DNA of 64,000 nucleotides from Mesostigma viride (lineage: Eukaryota; Streptophyta; Mesostigmatophyceae; Mesostigmatales; Mesostigmataceae), in the NCBI GenBank assembly GCA_009746045.1, contig RPFO01000579.1, forward strand, positions 656,160 to 720,159, written 5' to 3'. Positions 45,857-56,238 of this stretch are shown one piece after another. Each line of letters begins with the position of its first letter. Position 1 is the stretch's first letter. A model generated the notes under the pieces. It searched no databases. It had not been told where the DNA came from and saw only the letters and a program-made list of their open reading frames with translations. Position numbers and translations under genes: made by a program.

Positions 45857-47297
45857 AAGAATTGTGTACTTATAGAAACTGATAGCATGATGAAAGAGCA
45901 TTATGCAGCGTGTCTGGGCAAGGACCGATGAAGGGAACAAGACAAGGGAGGAGAGTCAGGCGTAGGGAAGAGAGAGCCCTCAATGTGAGGTTTCTGAGCA
46001 CTTAGTCTGGTGACAAAGTTGTAGAAAGTAACCAGGGAGGAGGGAGCAGCATGCATAGTGTAGGGGTTCATGGGCAAGGACCAGTGAAGCGGTGAAATGA
46101 AGAAGTGAGAGGGAGCGCGTGGTTTCACCGAGATGGATTAAAGAAGCACTATCTTGACGTCAAGGGGAATCCGTCCCTTTACTATGTGCAGTACGCTATG
46201 CAGGTATGAAGAATCAAAGAGCAGGGAGCCCACCACCCTGAACCAGCTAAACTTATAACCCCAAACAATGGAGACCTGAGGACTTATGCTCACGTGACGC
46301 AGTCACGTGTCTATTAATTAATTAATTAATTAATTAATTAATTAATTAATTAATTAATTAATTAATTAATTAATTAATTAATGGAGACCTGGGTTCTTTG
46401 GGTGAGAACCAATTGAAGTACTATATGAAGTACTATATGATCACTCTGCCCAGGCGCACTGGGCACGGTCAAAGTTATCGGTATCAACAAATTGGGTATG
46501 TTGGTGTTTGTCAATGAGCTGTACAATAATCAGTCCCCATGCATATCACGATTGCAAATGTTATATTACACGTTATGTAGTACAATATAGTTAATTTTTT
46601 CTAAATATGAATTAATCTCGTGCTCCCGTTGGGGAGTCAAGTTTTCTAAATACATGCGTCATGACCAGCACGCAGACGATTTATGATTAGTAAAAAAAAA
46701 GTACACGTGACATGCTGCGAGATGCCCGCACGTGTGCAATGACACATGATCCCAAAATGCATTATAACATGTGCATGTTTGCTTTTCTCACATATACTTC
46801 AGAATGTTTTACAGTTTTCTGGGGTTGTTTGCATGAAGGGTATTCGAAACCCAGACACCATGCACGGGAAGACCGCACATGCACCACGTGCACGTTTATC
46901 CGCATGCCCCTTGTGCATCCAGGTGGCTTTCACTGGCGCCCCCGCAGCCATCATACATGCATGCTTGCTAATTAGGCGCACTGCAAAAAATGGTGCATGG
47001 TCACGCTATGCGCAAAGTCAGAGCAGAATCTGTGGCCCAAGCACCCGTCGCATCCTGTGCATACGGTTTACTGATTCAGCTTAGATGGAGCCAGGTAACC
47101 CTCGATCTACACCAGCGATAGTGCATAGTGTATACCTTGGCATCCCGCACAATTTCCTAGCCTGCACCAATTTCCTTATTGGGATAGCCAGGGAATGCTC
47201 AGTTGTGACGGCAGCAGCTAGGCACTTTGCAGTCGTAGAAGGCATCAATAGCCTCATTACACTACCTGCGACACAATACGCGAGAGATCAGTCAAGA
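45857..47297. other. convergent intergenic region
   Basis: Between the stops of the DUF3177 and NeuC-like genes. It holds echoes of the last DUF3177 coding bases (GGGCAAGGACCAGTGAA near 45840 and 46072, GGGCAAGGACCGATGAA near 45917). It also has a family A fragment joined to a TTAATTAA tract (46276-46383) and a CTCCCGTTGGGGAGTC cap at 46623. No gene seen. Confidence 0.55.
46308..46383. repeat. (TTAA)n tract
   Basis: About 19 consecutive TTAA units next to a CACGTGACGCAGTCACGTG family A end. Confidence 0.97.
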
Positions 47298-50200
47298 CTA
47301 CGCCTCATTGACCGAAAAAGCTGCGAGCTTGCCCACGACTGACGCATGCACACCATCCATCACCTCGGCAAGACCCCCGGGGGCATCAGCAACGTCACCG
47401 CGTGGGCGTGCCGGGGGCAAACTACAGCCAGCGTTGTTGCAGCCAGCACAACTGTCAGCTGGCGTCGATCCATGATCACGGGCCTCCACGTGCTCTCGCA
47501 CCGCCTCCAAGTCCACAAAGGGCTTGTTCATGCCCCCTGGCTCTCGAAGTGCAGTGTGGAGGAAGGGCATGAAGCGGCTCGTGGCGTTGCCGTCGCCGTA
47601 GAGCAGCGTGGGCTCGAACCGCTTACCTGCGTGCGGGGTGGCCGCGGAGATGGTGACAGCATGGGAAAATGGGAGAGGATGAGAGGGTCGTACACTGAGA
47701 AAAAGGAGAGCAGCGCGGGCTCGAAACGCTTGCCTGCGGGACGGAACCAACCAAAAAAACGAGAGGCGGAAAGAAGCCAGAGTTGCAACTAATAAGCATG
47801 AAGAAATTACATCACGGGACATGGCAATGGAGCGTCCTTCCTAAAATATAGAGCGGACGACGGTGGCGAGGATGAGGGATGGAGCAGTACCAGGCCGGCA
47901 GGATAAGATTAAGCACAACGAGGGGGAAACCGAGGCGCTTACCCGGCAGGGAAGAACAACCCGGCAGAATGCAGAACGGAAGGCAGCCACTCTCATGAGG
48001 GCAGGGTAAAAACAGGCATTCAATTAGTCAAGGCATGCAAATCGAAGACGAATTCAGCTAAGCGAGGCAGTCGATCAGACTGCGCAGCCGACGTTACCTA
48101 TATCGGCCTCCCCTTCAGCCGAAAGCTTCATAAAGCAGCCCCTCACCAGGGGATTACTCCAGGAGTGGATTACGTTACTTCTATCACGAAATTCCCTCTT
48201 CTGCGTTAACACCAAGAAAAAAAAAAACACCACAGCTCAGAGAATATAACTCCACGATAAACCTCCAGCGTGCCTATAGGGCGAGGAGGTCAAGTAAATG
48301 CACAGCTCGCCACAAAATTCTCCCTGAGCGCCGCCCCCCCCACAACGAATGCTCATGCAAGAACTCTACAACGACCTTCAGCCTAAACTGATAGTAGTAT
48401 ACGTTATGTTTATAGTCTACAGTCACAGGGCCTCGCGCTTCTCAGTTCTCACCAAAATTGTCTTTCAGCGCCGCCTCCAGATTTGCCTCCGTCACGTTCT
48501 CCAGCCTCATTAACGACGCCCGCGCGCCCGCCCGGTTGGCCTGCCTGCCCCCGATGCTAATCGAAGGCACCCCCAGCGCGCATGCCTCCCTGGTCCCTGC
48601 GCTACTGTTGCCCACCATGCACCCGCAGCTGCGCATGAGGACTGCAAACTCGGGAAACGGCATCGTGGTCACGGGGCGGATGAGCTGCTGCGGCGCCGCC
48701 ACCCGGCCATCCACTGCCAGGAGGCCGTTCCCTCGTCCCCCCATGACATCTCTCCTGTCCGCCACCATGTCGAGCACATTTTCCCCAGAATCGGGGCCCC
48801 GATCGCGGCTCTCTTGTGCCCTGTTGGAGTCTCCCTCGCCCGCCCCAGTAATGGGCACATCTTTCCAGTCCAACCCCGAGTGGTCATTCCCTTCCGCACC
48901 CTGGGCGCACACATCCTGATCATGTCCCCCCAGATTGCCATTCCCTTCTGCACGGAAGGGCGCAACTCTCCCGGCCTCCCCTGTGTGTACATCGCTCTCG
49001 TCTGCTCCCACATGGCCGTAGTTCCATACCGATGGACCCGGCACCATGCCCGGCATCAAGTAGCCACTGGCCACGTCCCCACTGGCCAAGTTCCCAATGG
49101 CCAGGTTTCCGCTGGGCCCGTTTGCGCGGGGCATGTCTTCAGCGGGCACATTTCCCCCGGGCACGTTGATCCCTGGGATAGCACCATGAGATGCCGGGGG
49201 TTCCATGTCTGCCGCGCCGTCGAGGCCCCCACTTTCTGAGCTGGAGCCTTTCTCCCGCCTGGGACCGGAATGCTGCGCAGATTCTGGGTGGTACCCGTGC
49301 CCACCCCCATGTGGGTTCCGTGGAGCGCAATCATGGGCCGAGCGCCGTGACGGCTGCAAGAAGCGATGAATCTCCGCGATCAGCGCCTTATTCCCAGGGT
49401 CCGTGTTGGGATAGAATAGGAGCGTGCGGAGGCCCATGCGCGTGGCGACGGTCAGGATTATGCGGAACTCCCGCACGGACGCCTCCATGTCGTTCGTGTC
49501 CGGGTGGTGCTGCACGAGGAGGAACTTGCGCGGCTCCACACTGTAGTGCTGCAGGACCTCGTCCTCTGATCGGCTCATCGGCAGGTGGACGTTGCCCAGC
49601 AGGACGTCGTAGGAAGGGCACCCCGCCAGGCACACGCGCGACGGGTGCTCGCCCAGCTGGAGCACGCGCCGGCGCGCCTCCTCGTTGCAGACCAGGTGGA
49701 AGTGGGCCAGCTTTGTGATCGCGTGGCGGAGGACACCGTCGGCGCTCCCGGATAGCTCACCGCCCTCCAGGTGGAGCACGCGGATGCCTGACAGGGAGGC
49801 AGCGGAGACGGCCGCGAACGCATCGTAACGGTCCCTGTTTGGGGGGGGGGGGGGGGGGGGGGGGGCGTGTTACATGAATAAAATGTTACTACTGTACATA
49901 TGCGGTACATACACTGCGCATATACTGTACATAAACTGTAGTATTTGGATGAGATCAAATGGATAAGATGTTAATGTGTTCATGTTAAAGAGATTTGTGA
50001 GACTTGTTGTGCTTTGGTCATGGTGGGTGGGAAGGAGGGGGGGGGGGGGGAGTGGCATGGAGGGAGAGTGTGGGCATAGGGGTGTTGTCTCCTTGATAGG
50101 GGTGTGCTCATATTTATTATCAATTAGTGGTATGTTCTCGTGATGATGGTAATACTCTCATGGGTGGGGGAATATGAGAAAACGAGGATTGACAGCGCTA

Positions 50201-51772
50201 TGTTCTCATGGTAGTGATAGGGGTGGGGGGAATAGGAGGAAATGAGGTAATTCCTGGGTAATTAGGGTTATAAGTACTATGTTCTCATGGTGGTGGTATG
50301 GTATTGGTGAGCCAAGGGTACAAACGTGTTCCGAGAAGAGGCAGGAAGATTGTGTTCAATGGGATCGATGTCAGTCGATCTGTGGGGGCAGGGGGGCGCA
50401 TTTACGGATGTGAGGGGCGGTGCGGTGAGTTGGTCAGAAGCAATAAGACTTGCTTAACCCTTGGACTTTGTCCAACTCCCCCCTATAAACAGGGGCCAGA
50501 TGGAGTAGGTGTTGCTTCATAGGAGTTGCTTAACCCTTGCACTGAGTCCGAATTCCCCTCTGCAGATAGGGGCCAGATGGAATAGGAGTTGCTTAAATGG
50601 CGAGACAAAATGTAGTGTGGGGTAGCGGAAATAAATGCAGCTGAGCTGTCGCTAACAGATGGTGACAATACCACAAAAAGCTACTTGCGTCGTGACGACG
50701 CTTGGAGCTGGCTCCTGGGCACTGCGATGGCATCATGATTCATACATTATTCATTGCTGATGTGAGCTCATGATCCAGCCGAATCGATGACTTTGCTGTG
50801 ATTAAACGGCCGACTCAAAACTATAGCTCATTGATTGAACAAATGACTTCGCTGTGATTGAATGTGCTCAATTAAGCCATAGCTATGATGAAACGAGCAT
50901 GGGGATAACCTCATTCTAATCCAGTTGGGGCCCGATTGAATAGATGCTAGCAGTTAGCCAGCTGTTGTTTGCATGCACCAGGGTGAAGTAAGATGAATAA
51001 AAATAGAAACAGTTGGGAACTTACTGATAGTGTATAGGTGCCTGCGGTCGACTTATAAACATACTAATGAAACATACTAATGAAACGTACTAATGAAACA
51101 TAAAAACTTGCATGCGGACCAGCTCGAAGCATATACATGAAATTGTGACAATGGACACCTGTCGCTGCTGGAAGGCTCGTGTGATAGAGTGTAATCAATA
51201 ATTAGGATATAGTGCAATCATCAATTAGGGTGCTACAAATGCACATTCCATGAGCATTAGGAGACTCTGGTACACTAAGCACACAGCTAGCAGGGGACAT
51301 TAGGACAAGTGGATTGATAAATCAGTAGACCATCTACCCATAGACAATAGCATCGTCAAAGGCCCTGTGGGCACTTAATGGGCATAAAGCCCCGGTTGAG
51401 GATTGCAGCCTAGCTGGGCGATAAAAATAGCATTATCTATGGGGACACCTACCCGTGGACGACGACAATGTCCGGCCTCAGCTGCCGGAAATTGGACGAG
51501 AGTTTGATCATGGCCATCGCGACACTGTCCACCATGGACTCGGAGGAGTCGCCCGCGACCAGCGTGTTGGTGGCGATAGACACGGGATATCGGGCCCGAA
51601 TCGTCTCGACCGTCCAGCCGAACTCCATGAGGAGGTGGCACCCAATCACCAACAGCTGCAGCTCCACCTTGCTGTCCTCATGCAACGCGGCGACGAGCGG
51701 CTCGAGCTTGGACCAATCCGCCCGGTTGGACGTCACCACGCACACCCGGGAACGCTCGTGCTGCTGGCCCAT
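47298..51772 (-). CDS. UDP-N-acetylglucosamine 2-epimerase, NeuC/GNE type
   Basis: Hydrolysing epimerases of this family convert UDP-GlcNAc (or a derivative) to ManNAc and UDP, the first step to sialic or related nonulosonic acids. Exons 51772-51453, 49834-48453 and 47626-47298 join in phase to 676 residues. Signatures are RVCVVTSNRADWSKLEPLV, DIVVVHGDRYDAFAA (HGDR split by intron 1), VLHLEGGELSGSADGVLRHA, ITKLAHFHLVCNEEARRRV, LGEHPSRVCLAGCPSYD, then MVGNSSAGTREACALGVPSI and LLYGDGNATSRF in the last exon. An insertion of about 165 residues, rich in Gly/Asp/Asn with NLAIGNLASGDVASG-like repeats, splits the domain before the PFPEF-VLM segment. There is also a C-terminal extension of about 85 residues. 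Normal family length is near 370-390. No signal peptide is seen, so it is probably cytosolic. Confidence 0.8.
47700..48452 (-). repeat. acceptor echoes in NeuC-like intron 2
   Basis: The last exon begins CAG|GTAAGCGGTTCGAGCCC (minus strand, 47629-47612). Copies with the same acceptor shape are at 47735-47715 (CAG|GCAAGCGTTTCGAGCCC, extending into CGCTGCTCT) and about 47952-47930 (CAG|GGTAAGCGCCTCGG, shifted by one base). The rest of the intron has no gene. Confidence 0.75.
49835..51452 (-). other. NeuC-like intron 1
   Basis: Starts (plus coordinates) with a G run of about 26 bases beside the exon 2 acceptor. 50440-50600 holds a 70-base direct duplication (GTTGCTTAACCCTTG..., GGGGCCAGATGGA-TAGG). 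50135-50290 has three loose copies of TATGTTCTC(A)TGGT. No exon seen. Confidence 0.6.
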
Positions 51773-52436
51773 ATTGCCGGTAAACTTACCGCCTATATAA
51801 GATGTTTTCGACGCGTACACTAGCTGGGAAGGCGGCACTTCAGGTAGCCGGGGCTTTAGCCATGCTCGTCCCAACGCACGCGGATAGTGCTTCTCACGTA
51901 AAATGGCGCCAACCACACTGCGACGAGCTGAGCTGCCTCATTTGTAGGCGACTGTCAATTGTACTGGCCACACGATGCCCGTCGGTCTTTCATATCCCTA
52001 CATGTAAAGACTGTCAATGGTTAATTACGTCAGCGGCGCGCTGTCTCTGCAACCTGCCATTGTCCGCACAGAAGTCACTGCTGACAAGTTACCCAGGGTC
52101 AAATCCAAAGTAATGACCATGATTATCCATCAATCTGTTACGTGTTAATTAATCCATCAAACCAGAGACGAACAGAACGCGCTGGATGCGAGGTATATTT
52201 AGCGACAGGCTGATCCTGAGACGCGCTGCGCAAGCATTCCATTCAGCACGAAATACAGGAAAGCGACACTTTCTATTGCTTTCGACTACCGTAATCTTGC
52301 CCCTAGTGTACCGACCTCCAGTGTAGATAAATCTGTTCTCAATCTCAAATCAAGTGGAGCAATATGGAATTGTTTGAGGACGCCCCGTCCTCACAACCTG
52401 TTGTTGTGTTGTTGTACTGTACTGTAGGAGGTGCCC
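51773..52436 (-). promoter_or_regulatory. upstream region of the NeuC-like gene
   Basis: The start codon at 51772 lies in GGCAATATGGGCC. The frame stays open further upstream, so the start is a choice based on family alignment. No promoter motif is obvious and no other gene is seen. Confidence 0.3.
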
Positions 52437-52447
52437 CACTCAGTGTC

Positions 52448-52689
52448 GGGTACAGGCATTCACGCCTTAAGTTGGGTTCGAGGTTTTGAGGGGGGTCAAC
52501 CCAACTTAAGGCGTGAACCCAACTTAAGGCGTGAATGATTCTACTAAATTCTACTAGTTTGAACTAAAGATACTTTAAAACTTTATTCTGAACTACTTTG
52601 AACTTGGAATGCCGAAACCCTATTTGACCCAACTTAAGGCGTGAACACAACTTAAGCCAACCCAACTTAAGGCGTGAATGCCTGTACCC
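52448..52689. mobile_element. MITE with ~29-bp inverted ends
   Basis: It begins GGGTACAGGCATTCACGCCT and ends with the reverse complement. The subterminal block CCCAACTTAAGGCGTGAA is repeated several times inside in both orientations. CACTCAG occurs just outside both ends (52437-52443, 52690-52696), a possible target duplication, although four extra bases lie on the left. Confidence 0.8.
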
Positions 52690-53690
52690 CACTCAGTCAT
52701 TCACGCCTTCAGGCGCGACTCACATCAGGCATGAGGCTTGGTGAACTGCGACGGTGAACTGTAGGTGAACTGGGTCGACGGCCGGGTCGTCGGTCCTATT
52801 ATAAGCACCGGCGCTTCACCGGCCCTTCACGTCTTCGAGTTCTCTGAATCACATGGGCGCAACTCACTGCGCAAGGGTCGCAACCACGTACGTCCAGTCG
52901 AGTACCTAGTGAACTGCTCGCTAGTGATCTGAGTGAACTGGCTCTGGAGGCGCGGGAAGTCGGCCCAGATTTCGCGGGAAAGGCGGGGCGCAAACGTCAC
53001 TGAAGCAAGTGCATGATGCATCCGGGCCAACATGCACGTGTTGTCCAGCCGGCTGTAAACCACTAATTTCTGCACCACTAATTTATCACAGCCGACTACA
53101 GAAATATGATAAAAACGCGCCGTTGACCTGTCGTGCATGTCGCTTCTCCAGCTACCTGTCTGCGTTCGCTTTTTTTGCAAGTTTTTCCAGGTGTTGGTGC
53201 GAGTGCTTCTCTGTCAATATTGTTTCAAAGCCGGTTTGTTTATTGGCTGGGGACGACCCCAGAGCCGCCCGCCGTCACATGCACAAAACATGGCACATGG
53301 CGCAAGAGGCGTTCGGTTATTTACTGGAGAAAATTGGCCCGATCAGCGAGCCGAATCTCCAGACAACAGCGGGCAAGGGCTCCGGTTGGACGTGGTAAGA
53401 CCCGAGCAAATGCTCATGGGTACATTATGAGAATGGCTTTCTCATAGCTGCGACTATGGTACCTTGGAGCGGGTATATGGCATCGCTTCAAACACGTGGT
53501 CCAAAAATGGGGAACGCCCTGGCATTCTGCGAGAACTTGTAGAAACAGCAAACAGCGGGCGTATGTTCCGGTTGGACGCCTATGGTAACCTGGACAGTGT
53601 ATACGTCGTCGCTGGCTCCCTGCAAACACAGTGCCCTGCCCACCCATACGTGCATGTGCACATGTGGCATGTGCGCATGCACACGCACAT
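52690..53690. other. no confident gene
   Basis: Two related but frame-broken stretches (53280-53400 and 53465-53630) share GTTGGACG with similar neighbours and look like a decayed duplication. No domain recognised. Confidence 0.3.
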
Positions 53691-53696
53691 GCACTA

Positions 53697-54057
53697 CACG
53701 CACACGCACACGCACACGCACACGCACACGCACACGCACACGCACACGCACACGCACACGCACACGCACACGCACACGCACACGCACACGCACACGCACA
53801 CGCACACGCACACGCACACGCACACGCACACGCACACGCACACGCACACGCACACGCACGCGCACGCGCACGCGCACGCGCACGCGCACGCGCACGCGCA
53901 CGCGCACGCGCACGCGCACGCACACGCACACGCACACGCACACGCACACGCACACGCACACGCACACGCACACGCACACGCACACGCACACGCACACGCA
54001 CACGCACACGCACACGCACACGCACACGCACACGCGCACGCACACGCACACGCACAT
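53697..54057. repeat. (CACACG)n with (CACGCG)n core
   Basis: About 360 bases of alternating purine-pyrimidine 6-mers, with the CACGCG variant concentrated at 53857-53920. Such alternation favours Z-DNA. Apparent His-Thr or Val-Arg frames are repeat artefacts. Confidence 0.98.
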
Positions 54058-54060
54058 CTA

Positions 54061-54325
54061 GAGTCCCTCCCTCCTCCCTCCCTCCCTCCTCCTCCCTCCC
54101 TCCCTCCCTCCCTCCCTCCCTCCCTCCCTCCCTCCCTCCTCCCTCCCTCCCTCCCTCCCTCCCTCCCTCCCTCCCTCCCTCCCTCCCTCCTCCCTCCCTC
54201 CCTCCCTCCCTCCCTCCCTCCCTCCCTCCCTCCCTCCCTCCTCCCTCCCTCCCTCCCTCCCTCCCTCCCTCCCTCCCTCCCTCCCTCCCTCCCTCCCTCC
54301 CTCCCTCCCTCCCTCCCTCCCTCAC
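54061..54325. repeat. (CTCC)n pyrimidine tract
   Basis: CCCT/CTCC 4-mers with single-base phase slips at fairly regular spacing, so a 60-base higher-order period is visible (slips near 54139, 54190, 54241). Confidence 0.97.
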
Positions 54326-54540
54326 ACACACATTCTTTTCATGGATGGGCATCTGATTTCCCATATTAGAGTGGGCATAAGCAAGAGTTTGTTTAATACC
54401 TTAACTCCTCACTTCATTTTGCAAATGTGAGTCAACTTTTCAGAATTATAATAATGGAAATTCCATTAGCTTACCAATCAGCCAATGTTTTCTAATGCAC
54501 ACGCGTGGCCACCAATGACCAACGACGAAGCAAGCAACGG

Positions 54541-56206
54541 CTACAAGTCATCGAAGAGCGCCTCATTGCCACCGTCATCATCGTCGTCATACCGCTTCCC
54601 CATGACCCCAATGAACTGCGAATAATCCTGCCCACCACTAACATCTGCGCTGCCATCATCCCCATCGTCCTTCTTGACATCCCTGTCTCTCCGCCGCGCC
54701 CGCTTGTCCTTAATCCCGACACCCGTCTCGCTCTCGCGGCCCCTCTCCTCGCCACTGGCCCCTCCCTCGCCCTCCGTCCCCTCCAGGGAATCCGATGACG
54801 GGGGCCGCGCCACGCCCCTGCCAGCTGTCACGATCGTGTCCCTCGGCACGAGCTTGACGGCGATCCGGCGGCGGCGGTTGAGCGTGTCGGGGTCGGCGCC
54901 CTCAGGGAGGACCTCGACGCGGCAGGGGCTGCGCAGGCGAGGCACAAAGTATTCGCCGCCGGCCTCCAGCTGCATATACCGGCGGGGAAAGAAAAAACTA
55001 GGCAAATCGGCAGGTTAAGTAGGCCTGCTACTAAGGTTAAGGTCAAAGTAAAGTTAAGGTTCAGGTGCAGGTTCAGTTTACCTAGACCGGCTTCTAACCG
55101 CAAACTCAAGTGGTTCCTTTCTGAGATAATTTGTCATACACAAGAGATGAAGCACGGTTACTTCAAAAGTGATGAACATGTTGTCGGAAAGGATAAGGGT
55201 GCCGCCATACGAGTTCACAGAACAACGAATCCATTCGTCAAACCTTGGTACTGAATATTTTCTAGGCCATACAAACCCAAACCCATCCTCGGCACCAGTC
55301 ACATGAGCATGAGGTAGAGTAGCATACTGATGAGAAACAATCACAATCACATTATAACCATGACACTTACCACCATTTACTAACCGGCCGACGCATAGCC
55401 ATCTCATCCTCATTTTAAGTATAATATTCACATCCTCGGCGGAGACCCCTTCTCAGTACCACACCATTCGACACTGTTATTACAATACCATGCCATTCGA
55501 CACTGTTATTACAATACCATGCCATTCGACACTGTTATTGCAATGATTGTTGTCATACTTACATCTTACATCCTCGGCGGGGACGTAGCCGTCCAGCTCT
55601 CACCCCATCTCCATACCATACTGACTATGACGATAGCAAATTTAAAACTAATGCTAAATATACTTTCGCTAGTACTGCTAAATATACTTTCACTAGTACT
55701 GCTAAAGATACTTTCACTAGTACTGCTAAATATACTTTCACTAGTACTGCTAAATATACTTTCAATACCACCGCTAAAATCACTACTGCAAATAATACTC
55801 ACATCCTCGGCGGACACGTAGCCGTCCAGCTGGCACCCCATCTCGACAAACATGCCGCCCCGGGGCTTGCCCGCCTCGAGCTCGTCGCTCTCGCTTCCGT
55901 CATCCGCCACAAACTTCTTCACCTTGGCCGCATGCACCTGTCCCTCCTCCAGATCCTGCCCGACAACATGTGTGGAGACATGAGACAAGCAAAGGGGTAA
56001 CAAGGGGCTTGAACAAGTCACAGGTAGACAACAAGGGACGAGGGACGAAAGGCCCCTTGCCTCATCCTGTGGGGTTCCGACCGCGAGCCCCATTGAGTGA
56101 CTCAGTAGAGGCAGAATGATCAACAAAGAGGGTCAGGGGATACCTGGCCCGTGGCCAGATCCTGCGTGTCCTCACGCAGGCACAAAATAATAATAATAAT
56201 AATAAC

Positions 56207-56238
<32 letters not shown>

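Noticed and set aside
53414..54369. Long His-Thr, Val-Arg, Cys-Ala and Gly-Arg-Glu frames
   Set aside because: Direct translation of the CACACG and CTCC arrays; no flanking coding signal.
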